A program made the translations under genes and the position numbers. Positions 11,201-20,629 of a stretch of 64,000 nucleotides of DNA are shown here, piece by piece. The notes under the pieces were generated by a model, which had not been told where the DNA came from, ran no database searches, and worked only from the letters and a program-made list of their open reading frames with translations. The DNA is from Rhynchopus sp. YZ270_cl-10 (lineage: Eukaryota; Euglenozoa; Diplonemea; Diplonemida; Diplonemidae). The stretch spans positions 744,001-808,000 of the forward strand of contig OZ037838.1 of NCBI GenBank assembly GCA_964035575.1, written 5' to 3'. Positions within the stretch are counted from its first letter, which is position 1, and each line of letters starts with the position of its first letter.

Positions 11201-14200
11201 ACGCAGGTCTCCTGCCTCAAGCTGCTGGGCTGCGTTGCGCTGGCAAGCCACCACCGCAAAGTCTCCCTTCTCGAGGCATACGATTGGCCGGTCTTCATCG
11301 TCCCTCTCGCCTCACGCGACAGTCGTTGTCAACAGACAGCCGCCCTCCTCGCATTCGACCTCCTTCGTGCCAACCTCAACCTTCAAGTCTTCATTGAGAT
11401 GGGCGGCGTGTCATATCTCCTCCACTCCCTTGAGTCTGAAAACCAGACCGTCAAGGAGCTTGCTGCAGCAGGTATCTCTCAGCTGTCTGCGGCCCACCCA
11501 GACCTCTTCAGGCATTCCATCGTGCAGGAGGGTGGTGTGAAGCGGGTGATGGAGTTGACCGATTCAACGATTCCGACGATCAGGGCGCAGGCGTACAGTG
11601 GTATAGCGGAGCTGGCGCAGCATGCGGTGCTGGCGATGGAGCTGGTCTCGCAGGGTGTGTTGCATGCGTTGAGGCAGTATAGCAGCAAGAGTAAGTACCG
11701 TCCGGACTCGCAGAAGCTGATCCTGCACATCGTCGGCGTGCTTGTTGCGCACAAAGAGTTGTCGCAGACGGTGCTCGAAAAGGGTGGTGCGTTCCTGCTC
11801 TTCCAGGCGTTGTCGCATTTTGACACTGCTGTCGTCACCGCAGCCGCAACAGAGTTGAGGAACATAATCGACCGTGCCCCTGACAGCAGCGAGGCGCTCT
11901 GCAGATGCAAGCTCGCCCTGAACGTCGTCGAAGGCGTCAAAAAGGCCTTCAGCCCAGACGTGCTGACAGACCTGCTCAAGATCCTGACGTATATGTGCTC
12001 CCTGCAAAGCTTCCGTGAGCGCGTCGCTAAGAGCGAGCTGGTGGACACCCTCCTCCGCCTGACGAGCGACTCCGACAGGCAGCGTGAGATGGCAAGCCGC
12101 TGTGCAGCTGCAGAGATCCAGAAGAACCTGACGATCAAGGAGGCGACTGCACGCAGGATGTCGATGGCGCCGGACATCGACTCCACCGCCTTCGGGCCAA
12201 ACAAGGTGAGCAAGCGTCTGTTTGAGAACGTGGCGGCCGCTGCTGTTGGGTGTCTGACGTGCCTGCTTCCGGTCAACGGCATTGTTGAGTACGTCTCCAG
12301 CAACGAGGAGACACTCATGCGTGTTGTCGGGGCGGCAACGGAGAAGAGCTCTGCCGAGCGCATCCACTCGACTGTCACGGTGCTGAATGCGATCATCGAG
12401 GTGCCTGCTACACATGCTGCGTGCATCGAGGCGGGCATCATCGCAAAGCTGGCGGACTTTGCCTTGAAGGTGCACCAGGATGACACACGACTGCTCATCG
12501 CACAGGCATTTGAGATGCTGACACGGAGCTCGTCACGCACCGCTGCAAAGGCAAGCAACGCACCCAAGAAGGGCAAGGCTGTGGCACAGCCGGACGACCT
12601 CTTCACAAAGCACTTCACCCCACACAAGGTCTGCAACGGTGTCGTGGCGCTCCTCAACAGCACCGTCGCGGAGGTGCGTATTAGTATGTGCAACGTCCTC
12701 AAATCCGTCATGGAGCATCAGTCGCGCGAGCTGCTACGCTGCGGTGCGGTCATCGGCATTCTCCCCTTCCTCGATTCAGATAAGGAGCTGCTGCAGCTTC
12801 AGGTGCTTGCCATCATCCAGAAGTCGTGCACCGAGTTTAAGCTCTGGTTTGAGGACACCTCCCTTGGGCTTGCACAGTACGCAAGGGACAACTGCAACCC
12901 TGCCATTGGGCGTATCATGGATGTGTACCGGCGGTCCCCACAGCGCTCCAAATGCAGTATGATCGCCCTCATCACGTTGCATGTTGTGCTGTCTGCGGCG
13001 CCAAAGTATTTGTGCAATTTGATTGACTCTGCAATGATCCTCGACTTGAAGAAGGCGGCAACACAGATACCACGTGTACGTGGCTCGCCACCTACCTTGA
13101 CCTATGGGAAGAGCAACATCGACTGCCAGAAGTTTGTCGACGAGAAGGGGGAGGTGCCCAACATGGACCACTCCGAGGTGAAGATCCAGGCAACACGGCT
13201 GCTGTTCTACATGACGAACCAGGCGGAGGGTGCGGGACACCTGGTCACGGTGATGAAGGTGCTGAACATCGACGACATGCTGAAGAGCGTGACGTCCGCC
13301 TTCATGGACGGCTACGACGAACGCTTCCTCATCCTCATGCTCCGCATCGCTGCCCGCGCCGTGCAGCGCAGCAACCACAAGATGATCATCGCCGAGGACA
13401 AGACAGGCCTCCTCAAGAACCTCTTCGCACTCACCACCCACAAATCCCCTCTCGTCATCCAACCCGCTATCTACATCATTGCTCGCGTTTCAGAAGAAGC
13501 CGGCGCGCTCAGCCGCGTCCTCGCAATGAGCAGTGTACAGGGCCTAGCAAATATGGTGTTGTCCCTCATCGACTCTCTCCTCTCTATTGATGCGTTAGCG
13601 CCGGGGACTACCCGACGGTTCAACACCGGAATGCAATCTGTTGTGATGCAGACGATTGCAGACTTCTGTGCATTAATCTCAAATCTCTCTGATGGTGTTG
13701 GCGCGAACTTCATGCGTTCACTAAAAGAAGCGGGAGACACTTTAAACCAAGCCCTCCTCTCACTTCCAAGACAATCAACGCTTGAGGCGAAGTTCCATCT
13801 TATGTCTGCTATCGCAGTGCTGGACGGCAGCCATCCTCAGGCAGTGGCTGGGGTGATGCTGCCGCCTGATGAATACATCGAAGCAGCGCAGAGTAAGATC
13901 GACAATACACGTGTCCAGTCTGGTGTGTTGTCGTTGTGCACTTTGGCAAGAGATTCTGCGTGCCATGAGGAGCTGGTGGAGTACGGTGCAGTGGCAGCAG
14001 TGTGTGGTGTCATGAAGAACCCTACTCCCGCGATCTTCCGTGGTGCGTGCTGGTGTCTGAACCTGCTTCTGCTTGGATGCAGAGACCCAACAGAGCACAG
14101 AGACAAACCTGCAAAGGAACGTACAAAGCTGACCGAGAAGCGTGCAGCATCACTCAACGCTGTTGCCGCCATGATCTGTGAGGAAGGCATCACAGCTGCG

Positions 14201-14341
14201 GGCAAGGTTGCCATCGGGCACGGCAATGCAGAAAATACACGTGCTGCAGGGAAGTTGCTGAGTCTGCTCCTCCGCTTCCCAGCATGCAGAGAATACGTAC
14301 AGCAAATCACGTCCTCACCCCTCCTGCCTCCTATGTGTTAG
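8207..14341 (+). CDS. Giant armadillo-repeat protein (2044 aa)
   Basis: A single-exon ORF of 6.1 kb. Many tandem ARM-type repeats run from about residue 60 to the C-terminus, with typical strings such as KEAANALGNLC, HASCAIANIVLIS and RNEATGCLAMLAEHP and repeated G-G-V/A-I-E-A-L-V-type helix starts. ARM repeats form a superhelical scaffold for protein binding, so a scaffold or adaptor role is the safest call. Acidic (QQDDEDEEDEK, about residue 960) and basic (APKKGKAVAQ, about residue 1450) loops interrupt the solenoid. The protein starts MGSMQS: Gly2 with Ser6 fits the N-myristoylation consensus, as in membrane-anchored ARM proteins such as Vac8 and ARO (inference). There are no transmembrane segments. 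Vac8-like or ankyrin/armadillo-type proteins are the nearest families, but length and lineage make orthology uncertain. Confidence 0.88.
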   Translation: MGSMQSQANVIDVVNREMHVATDMDRSAGARIAAIRRLEDVCHDTFAAPLCQAALSETHHINEMLVLLLERNEDICTTAFKLVRTVTTTNDFHVRELIGKRLMEDLLELLGSGVSSHGMLEDLLTIVANLLESNSCRMELERATLKKAPGGIKAFIGYLDSRTPKVQLAALKALNAMAQIKSGRAIIASESVLPVVGLCFVDTLYGEIKYYAVKLLASLSKQAEVRKIIGQKGVVFRLTQTVVNGAQDPLLSQLLASIYCNFTTSQDVEDVEPAKIFVMIYSLICSNQMDDVIQGLWALANSLTSPVLRRELIETDGLKIVFSILRLSDGEPQIWYETGRIIAAVAGGGAVGKGVHSDEEQEYLVREGAVEALVAIYQWCIDGSCMPRASAPDDEGDVSQALFDSDGNNVASSTHFMCMSVCTRALRYLTTRAHVCHLLSELKGLRALVQVLKADWDTEAQEHASCAIANIVLISEPCHELVTRHEVVPSLIDLVRNSTHDLIHKEAANALGNLCAIGGQYLREIINAGGTMALIGVLQREHCTVATATHVIRALGLLDTNDAKIEMLSGGGLKHIMRFVVTECAALRRVCAIAIRSLSEVPEDAWRIMMVGDGAMEALVFLLADDDISTIRESARAVAMLTQLESNKTSCTGEGINAVVGHLANTDRELCMSILSIIGNVCTVTEVVESIPHLDTVIRQICYVLQMNAFSLTLQATRCLVSLTKLTRCTATVLATIPASVFIEMTLSHHATLQMHAVNVVTNLAMDPNNWKALREAQVSQVLSSLFSSDSFDVILQAVQCMGYIVADPICQEEILSDGLLISMLVDVAKKAGDVAISPDPNMPGFVASRNLQMLERVLGAIKQFANTEEGARGLVEVYCCLPLLLECIDCSTLEVRNEATGCLAMLAEHPEQCAAIVEDGGVEKVVQALRAATAHLAEMEGDIAVISKRLGVNKLLEMKQQDDEDEEDEKMFDLFEQREELVHSMNQQLQLSKQTLQTQVSCLKLLGCVALASHHRKVSLLEAYDWPVFIVPLASRDSRCQQTAALLAFDLLRANLNLQVFIEMGGVSYLLHSLESENQTVKELAAAGISQLSAAHPDLFRHSIVQEGGVKRVMELTDSTIPTIRAQAYSGIAELAQHAVLAMELVSQGVLHALRQYSSKSKYRPDSQKLILHIVGVLVAHKELSQTVLEKGGAFLLFQALSHFDTAVVTAAATELRNIIDRAPDSSEALCRCKLALNVVEGVKKAFSPDVLTDLLKILTYMCSLQSFRERVAKSELVDTLLRLTSDSDRQREMASRCAAAEIQKNLTIKEATARRMSMAPDIDSTAFGPNKVSKRLFENVAAAAVGCLTCLLPVNGIVEYVSSNEETLMRVVGAATEKSSAERIHSTVTVLNAIIEVPATHAACIEAGIIAKLADFALKVHQDDTRLLIAQAFEMLTRSSSRTAAKASNAPKKGKAVAQPDDLFTKHFTPHKVCNGVVALLNSTVAEVRISMCNVLKSVMEHQSRELLRCGAVIGILPFLDSDKELLQLQVLAIIQKSCTEFKLWFEDTSLGLAQYARDNCNPAIGRIMDVYRRSPQRSKCSMIALITLHVVLSAAPKYLCNLIDSAMILDLKKAATQIPRVRGSPPTLTYGKSNIDCQKFVDEKGEVPNMDHSEVKIQATRLLFYMTNQAEGAGHLVTVMKVLNIDDMLKSVTSAFMDGYDERFLILMLRIAARAVQRSNHKMIIAEDKTGLLKNLFALTTHKSPLVIQPAIYIIARVSEEAGALSRVLAMSSVQGLANMVLSLIDSLLSIDALAPGTTRRFNTGMQSVVMQTIADFCALISNLSDGVGANFMRSLKEAGDTLNQALLSLPRQSTLEAKFHLMSAIAVLDGSHPQAVAGVMLPPDEYIEAAQSKIDNTRVQSGVLSLCTLARDSACHEELVEYGAVAAVCGVMKNPTPAIFRGACWCLNLLLLGCRDPTEHRDKPAKERTKLTEKRAASLNAVAAMICEEGITAAGKVAIGHGNAENTRAAGKLLSLLLRFPACREYVQQITSSPLLPPMC

Positions 14342-14509
14342 TTTTATTTGGGGACACTGTGAAAGGGTGTAAGGGAAGATGTTTAAAGGAAATATGGTGA
14401 AGGAAGTAGTGTGTTATGTTCTGTTTTCAGGTCAGGGAGAAGATCATTTATTTAAAAATGGTTTTTTTGGTGATGAAGCATGGTGCTCAGGGCATCCATT
14501 TTTCTAACT

Positions 14510-14681
14510 TTTTTGTCACCTCATGAAAGGAGGAAATAAAAGCATTTTGAACACACTTTGCGGTTCTGGGGACGAACCGCGCTGCAGAAGCCACGCCTCA
14601 CCAAACAGGTCGAGGTGTGTGCGTTTCACAACCTCTCCCATGGGGTTTTATCGTGATGAGTGTTAAGTTTCTATTTTATAT
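14510..14681 (+). repeat. Dispersed repeat, copy 1 of a ~175-bp pair
   Basis: Matches 18331-18507 from TCACCTCATGAA through GTGATGAGTGTTAAGTTTCT with small indels. It lies just downstream of the armadillo gene, so the second copy may be a duplicated 3' flank or a mobile repeat. Confidence 0.75.
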
Positions 14682-14928
14682 TTGGCATTTTGCCCATTTC
14701 AGCTTTTTTTTTTGTTCAGATGCTGTCTTTCGACAGTACAATTGCAAGAGGTCCTGGGTGTGAGGGGTGAACTCTAGTTTTTTTTTACAAAAAAAAAAAG
14801 TTTCTCACACCACTCCCTAAAAAAGGAAGAAGACGAAAGAGAAAAAGCGAGACAAAAAAAGTACACTATTTTTACGATGATATTTTCCATCTCCAGGATT
14901 AGCGGAGGGCTTGGCTCCACAGATGCCA

Positions 14929-15040
14929 ACCTCAAAATGGATGCAGGGACAGCAATGGTTTCGGGTCCATCCCCCGCTTCACGGTGTTCTGGTCACGCAC
15001 TAAAAGGTACACTCAACGAGAGCTTTGTATTTCAAGCCAC
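14929..15040 (+). repeat. Dispersed repeat upstream of Skp1
   Basis: The words CTCAAAATGGATGCAGG, GGTGTTCTGGTCACGCAC and AAAAGGTACACT recur at 34248-34365. The second half recurs at 42781-42857, 46380-46465 and 53025-53052, where it is part of the 3' flank of the ubiquitin-like/propeller genes. Here it ends about 110 bp before the Skp1 ATG. Confidence 0.7.
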
Positions 15041-15148
15041 CTTTCTCCCTCCACCCCCACACCCCCTTTCTCCTTCAACCCCTTTACTTCATTCTTGATA
15101 AATTCTTCAGGAAAAAAAAATACTACAAAAAAGCGAAAGAAAAACACC

Positions 15149-15964
15149 ATGCCGACCACAGTGGAAGCTGGCAGCTACGGTGCGGTGGACTTCAGCACCC
15201 ACGTTGTGCTGCAGTCGAACGACCAGAAGCCCGTGGAGTACGTCGTGAGCAGGGACGCTGTGAAGATGTCGGGTCTGATGAAGGACATGCTTGAGGACCA
15301 GGACGGGGACGACCAGCAGACTGTCATCCCAATCCCGAACGTGAACGGCCGCACCCTGAAGTACGTGCTTGAGTACTGCGAGCAGCACCACAACAACCGC
15401 GCTGAGCCTATTGACAAGCCGCTGCGTGGGAAGATCGAGGAGGTGATCAGCACCTGGGACAGACAGTTCCTTCTGACGGACCTGATCAAGGGCGGAGACG
15501 AGAAGCAGCACGAGCTCCTCATCGACGTGATCATGGCAGCCAACTTCCTCAACATCAAAGACCTGCTCGACCTCACCTGTGCCTCCGTCGCCTCCATGAT
15601 CAAGGGAAAGAACCCCGAACAGATCCGCGCACTCTTCAACATCGAAAACGACTTCACACCCGAAGAAGAGGAGAAGATCCGCGAAGAAAACAGGTATATT
15701 TTTACCCCACCGTTGTGTTACTTTAAGTCATTGTATAGTGCATACCCTCCCACCAAGGTGGGCGCAATAAGGATCGATATAACAACAAAAAACATGAGAG
15801 AAATGTTAACGTAACATAAACCGGGTGGAAGTAAGCACCTTGGTACTCAAGGGCTTACTCTTAATTTGGGTACCTTGAGAGTTACCCTGGGTAGTAATAT
15901 AATGAATAATTCAAAAAATAAAACACACACACCTTCACATTACAGATGGTGCGAGGAGTCATAG
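15149..15964 (+). CDS. SKP1: Skp1, SCF ubiquitin-ligase adaptor
   Basis: Two exons, 15149-15693 and 15946-15964, joined by a 252-bp GT-AG intron (donor GTATAT, acceptor TACAG). The 187-aa product matches Skp1 along its length. It has an N-terminal BTB/POZ fold (LQSNDQKPVEYVVSRDAVKM, then PIPNVNGRTLKYVLEYCEQH), then the Skp1 dimerisation domain (FLLTDLIKGGDE, AANFLNIKDLLDLTCASVA) and the F-box-binding C-terminus, which ends REENRWCEES only after splicing. That WCEE ending is the family hallmark. Skp1 links cullin-1 to F-box proteins in cytosolic and nuclear SCF ligases. The final exon is just 19 nt. Reading through the intron gives a different tail without WCEE. Confidence 0.95.
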
Positions 15965-17078
15965 ATACGAGGCTGCAACGTGAAGTGTGGGGTAGGGGGT
16001 CTGGGTGTGACTGAATGCGACGGTAAGCAGCAAGGCAACTCACCACCCCCCTGTGGTCTCTTTTTTCTTTCTTTGTTTTCCCTTCTCTTTTCCAGGCCTA
16101 ATGCTATCCGCTGGTTCGCTGGTTCACTTTTTTTTATTATTTTTTTTTTTTATCCGCTGGTTCGCTGGTTCACCCTTAAAATGGGGGTTTTTTTGGGATG
16201 GGGGGTTCTCTGCCTGTGGTATGCCGTGGGTACCTTGGTCCTGGAGATGTGGGCGCCTGCGCCCGCATCTTAGGAGTGACGATGGAGACTTGTTTCAGGG
16301 ACTCAATGATGCACCCCCCTTGCTGGCAAAAGTAAAAAAGTAGCGTACCGTGCGCCTGCGGCGCAGCTCAAAAACTGGCAGCCCACAGACCTCTACCATA
16401 GTTTGGCTGTAAAAATGTTCGGTTTTAGGTCACAATTTTTGAAATGTTGCGTACCGTGGCTTCGCCAGAAAGTTTTGATGTCAACCGCCGTTTCTTCTTG
16501 TACTGAGGGAAGGTTGCGTTCACAAGAGAGATCCTAGTGCGACGGGGAAAAACGTGAGAAAAGGGCTGGTTTGGTTCTTGATGCACGTTACCATCCCACG
16601 TCATCACGTATTTACGCGAAATGGACCTTTTCGCGCGGAGCGCAAAAAATTTTTTTTGACCCCTTTTTGGACATATCTTCACGGTTTTGGGGGAAAATTT
16701 TTTTTCATGAAAATAAGCGAAAACCCTGGACCCCTGCCCGGAGGAAATTTTTTTTTTTCGTTTTTTTTTTTTTTTTTTCGCTGGTTCACTTTTTTCCCCC
16801 CTCCCCCAAAGTTAGCATTAGGCCTGTCTCTTTTCCCCCCCTTTTTTTTTTAGCCCTGGCGGTACGGTATGTGTTATTCTGTGTGGGCTAGCCGGGTCTT
16901 GCGACCCGACTAGTGCCCCTTTTTTTTTGTACTCATCATCAGGGTACGTTAACTAAGTACCGTTGGTGCTGAGATGAGCAGGTTGACTCCTAGGGATACC
17001 TCCCCTCTCCCTGGCCGCTTTGGGGAGTACAGACGGCACACCTTTCCCCAGGGTGTGTCATCTTTATTTTTTCTCCTG
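15965..17078. other. Intergenic with local repeats, no gene seen
   Basis: Contains two copies of TATCCGCTGGTTCGCTGGTTCAC (from about 16107 and 16150), long T runs, and GC-rich words at 16330-16480 that recur at 17761-17904. The stretch 16860-17060 is less AT-rich and may be structured, but it matches no RNA family I recognise. Confidence 0.5.
16331..16475 (+). repeat. Dispersed repeat, copy 1 (partner 17761-17904)
   Basis: Both copies share GTAGCGTACCGTGCGCCTGC, GTTTGGCTGTAAAAATG and GCGTACCGTGGCTTCGCCAG in the same order and spacing. Confidence 0.8.
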
Positions 17079-17119
17079 AAGGTGACTAAGCAGGAGAGGC
17101 TTAGGGTCATCTTATAAAC
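17079..17119 (+). repeat. Stem-loop repeat CTAAGC...GCTTAG, copy 1
   Basis: AAGGTGACTAAGC, a short loop, then GCTTAGGGTCATCTTATAAA. One of six dispersed copies (17347, 20402, 38812, 60257, 60846). The stem CTAAGC/GCTTAG is kept although the flanks vary. Confidence 0.7.
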
Positions 17120-17346
17120 TTTTCTTTTTATTTTATTTTTGTGCTAAGGAACTAAGCTACGCAAGGCTTTACATTCAGCTCGCACCCTTCCCAGATTCCC
17201 ATTCCCTCCCTCCCCTCCCCTTTTTTGAACTAACACTTATTTAGATTTAGGGGTAAAAAAAAAGTTTGGATGGTAGTCCAAAAAAAAACTGAAATTATTA
17301 TAATACAAACCCTTTTAAAATCCTCTCCCCTCCCCCCCTTTTTTTA

Positions 17347-17388
17347 AAGGTGGCTAAGCAACGAGAAGCTTAGGTTCATCTTATAAAT
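17347..17388 (+). repeat. Stem-loop repeat, copy 2
   Basis: AAGGTGGCTAAGC, loop, AGCTTAGGTTCATCTTATAAA. The closest match to the copy at 17079. Confidence 0.7.
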
Positions 17389-17760
17389 TCCCCCTCTTTT
17401 TTTTTGGTGTTTCTGAAGAAGGGTAACAAAAGGATTCCTGTGGTGACGGACCTTTTTTTTTTTTACAAACAGGTCGGGGGGGTAGGGTAGAGGCAGTGCT
17501 GTCGTGCCTGATCAGGCTGGTATGGCATTCGCCATACCTATTAAATTTGGTTTTTTTTCCTGGTAGGGCAAGGTCCGCCCTCCTGCCCTACCAGGATTAT
17601 TTTATTTTATTTTTTTGAGGAGGGGTTCGGCAGGCATTTTGCTAACCATCGTTACGAGTTTTTGGCGTTTTTTTTCTCATCGTTTCATCGACCGTGGGAG
17701 ACCAGAACGCGACTCAATTGGTCAAACGCCGAAGGAAAAGGAAGCATGCAGCATGGCGGA

Positions 17761-17904
17761 AGAAAAAAAAGTAGCGTACCGTGCGCCTGCGGCGCAAGCT
17801 TGCAATGCACCCTTCCCATGACACAGTTTGGCTGTAAAAATGGTCAATTTTAAGCGCATTTTTTTTTGAAATGTTGCGTACCGTGGCTTCGCCAGAAACT
17901 TTCG
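17761..17904 (+). repeat. Dispersed repeat, copy 2 (partner 16331-16475)
   Basis: Same ordered blocks as 16331-16475, with divergence in the middle. A further word, CCGTGGCTTCGCC, follows at about 17996. Confidence 0.8.
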
Positions 17905-18166
17905 TTTTTTAGAAAAATACGTAAGTAAACTTTACGGAAACTGACGTTAATTACGAACGACAGCGCTACTTTATGGCAACATTTTTTAGAAATACCGTGG
18001 CTTCGCCTGGAACCTTTGGTTGCCGTGGTTCTTTTATAGATCTACTGAGGTTACTGATACGACAGCTGACACCCACTACGGCTTGTGGTTCACCCTCCCC
18101 ACCCGCCTTTCACGATTTTGTGCATCAGAGGGGAGAAAGAGCCTCACCTTTTTGCACTGGCAGGGA

Positions 18167-18194
18167 GTCGCGCGCGCGAAGCGCGCGCAGCGAC
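18167..18194. repeat. Very stable GC hairpin
   Basis: Perfect inverted repeat GTCGCGCGCGC / GCGCGCGCAGCGAC with a GAA loop at 18167-18194. Its apex is the GCGAAGC mini-hairpin also seen in other palindromes in this window. Confidence 0.7.
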
Positions 18195-18330
18195 CGCTTT
18201 TACGGGGGGAAAGCTCGGGACCTTTTTTTGCGGGTTTTTTTTTGCCTGCCCTACCAGTGCCCTACCTATTAAATTTTTTTTCAAAACTCAGCGACAGCAC
18301 TGGGTAGAGGGCTGTACCACATTTTTTTTT

Positions 18331-18507
18331 GTCACCTCATGAAGGAGTAAATAGAAGCAAAAGCATTTTGAACACACTTTGCGGTTCTGGGGACTAATTG
18401 CGCTGCAGAAGCCATGCCTCGCCAAAACAGGTCGAGGTTGTATGCGTTTCACAACCTGTCTCCCATGGGTTTTTATTGTGTGATGAGTGTTAAGTTTCTA
18501 TTTTTTT
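18331..18507 (+). repeat. Dispersed repeat, copy 2 of a ~175-bp pair
   Basis: Partner of 14510-14681, with several small insertions relative to it. Confidence 0.75.
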
Positions 18508-18683
18508 CTCTTTTTTTGGGTACATTTAGTGCACCCTATTATACCATCTATTCAGTAGAATAGTTAGTATATGAAACAATCTCTTTTTTTTTTTGGAACG
18601 GTACCGTACTATGTTTCCAACCTGCTTTCTATCCTGGTTGGATGTAGTGTTCTTTTGTAGTTCCTTTGCTTTTTGAGATAGGA

Positions 18684-18790
18684 CGAAGCGTACTCCTTCT
18701 ATTAGCTCTCTTTTAAGGATCCTGTGAAAGCTAAATCGTGGCTTGCTATCTACTGATAGTAGTCTAAAATCAAACAAAAAAAAAAAACCT
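18684..18790 (+). repeat. Poly(A)-ended repeat (GGATCCTGTGAA family), copy 1
   Basis: About 105 bp: GAAGCGTACTCCTTCTAT, TCTCTTTTAAGGATCCTGTG, then CTATC...GATAG hairpin and TAGTCTAAAATCAAAC followed by an A run. Copies lie at 44677-44795, 60706-60800 and 61070-61181, with a degenerate one at 60437-60520. A fixed 3' end with an A tail suggests retroposition (SINE-like or a retroposed ncRNA). Confidence 0.7.
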
Positions 18791-20401
18791 TTGAAGGTAG
18801 AATGATAGAGAAAAACAAAAAGTAGTGTTTTGCATCCTCGGGTGTCTACACTAAGTACAGCCAAGTTTTTCAAAACAAAATAAAAAGAAAAGTACCGAGA
18901 GTATCACAGTTATACCAAACAGCACTCAGCATTTTTTTTAGGGGTGCAAAAGAAACTGATGAGAAAAGTAAAATGAAAGTTTTTCAAAAAAAAAAAGGGG
19001 GTGAATGACGTGCCCAGAGAGATTGCATTGAGTGACCCTGGCATTGCATAGACTGTGTGTAGTATAGTGGAGTGTGTCTCCTTTACTGATACAAACCAAT
19101 GATTCAAAACAAAACCAAAAAAAAAATAAACCAAAAAAAAACAACAAAAAAAGGATATTGTCAATAGCGCATAAGCTTCGGGCTACATTGAGTACAGATC
19201 TTTACCCAGTATTGGTGTAAAGCGATGGTCGAGGCAACAAAAGGATATGGTCGATACAGCAAATAAAAATGTGGCGGAAAAAAAAATGGGACAAAAAAAG
19301 AAATTCAATGTTTTTCAACTCTTTTTTAAGCAATTCAAAATGACGGAAAATAGGAGGGCAATACACGCCAGATGCAAAAAAAAGTACAGAACTCTCCCCA
19401 ATCCTTTTTTTCTCTATGTTGTTGGCCGCAGGGTACTTGAGGTTGCATCCGGTGTTGGCATTGTACACAGGTGGCTGCTCTTTATGAGGTTCGTTCTCCA
19501 GGGAGCAGGGAAATAGACAGCATCGATGAAGCTTGCGTCCTCCCTGTGGGTTGGGACTAGATTGTGCACAACGTGACGGTGCTGACGTGCTTCTGGAGGT
19601 GCAGGTGAAGGGAGGGAAGGCGTGCAAGAGGGTGTTCGAAAGGAGTGTTTTCTGCTGGCAGGTGTCGTGTGGATGATGCAGGAGTGTGCATGCACGCAGC
19701 AGCGTGCCCCCTTCGCAGCCCAAAGGTCGTATCTTTCGACGTTTGCTGGCAGCCGAAGGTGTGCCTCTCTTTGCAGCATGGGGTGTGCCTGGTGGTTGGG
19801 TGGTTGGGTGGCTGGGTGCCTGGTGTGGATGCAGCCTTCTGACGTTGTGCTGCAGTCAGCTCAGGATCAGGTTTGTCGTTGCGGCAGGTCGCCACGGGGT
19901 GGGGTTGGGTGGATGGGATGACACCACGTTGCTTGAAGCGTGCTGCAATGGGTGACGGGGGTTGAGGGGTCGGTTCCGGTTTCCTGACCAACCTCACTGG
20001 GCTATGGGGTAGATGCCTCTGACACGCTGTGTGATGGGTTGGGTTGTGTTCTCGTTAGCTTCTTTTCTCCTTTTTCCCTTCGCAGCTCAAAGGTCAAGTT
20101 TTTTTGACGTTTGCTGGCAGCCGAAGGATGATTTAGAGTTGTGTTGTGCAGACTGTTGAAGGACAGAGCGGGAGAGACGAAGTGCAGGGCAGCCTTCGCA
20201 GCCCAAAGGTCGTATTGTTCGACGTTTGCAGGCAGTCGATGGTGTGCCTCTGCAGGGATAGTACCTTGTGGGTTAAGGTCAAGGTCAAGGTCAAGGTGTG
20301 GGGCACAGTGTTCGCAGGTGTCGCGAGAGCTTTGTGAGGGAGAGCGAGAGAAGCAGAAGGTGTTCTCAGGTGCGAGAGGAAGGCGTGTGTAGTTGTTTTG
20401 T

Positions 20402-20436
20402 GAGGTGGCCAAGCATGAGAGGCTTAGGTTCATGTC
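20402..20436 (+). repeat. Stem-loop repeat, copy 3
   Basis: GAGGTGGCCAAGC, loop, GAGGCTTAGGTTCATG. One arm carries a change (CCAAGC), so the stem is slightly weaker than in the other copies. Confidence 0.6.
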
Positions 20437-20520
20437 ACGGTTTGTTGTGCATCGGGTGTTGTGATCCCACTTTTCTTTATTATTCTTGTGACAGTGTTCA
20501 GGTTGAAGTGGCTTGTGGGG

Positions 20521-20629
20521 GAGCTTGGGGGAGCTTGGGGGAGCTTGGGGGAGCTTGGGGGAGCTTGGGGGAGCTTGGGGGAGCTTGGGGGAGCTTGGGG
20601 GAGCTTGGGGGAGCTTGGGGGAGCTTGGA
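20521..20629 (+). repeat. 10-bp minisatellite (GAGCTTGGGG)
   Basis: Eleven copies, the last one altered. Regular runs of five G separated by AGCTT on the + strand give G-quadruplex potential. Confidence 0.95.

Noticed and set aside
16860-17119. Possible structured RNA gene
   Set aside because: Locally GC-richer with hairpins, but no box motifs or family match that I could support.
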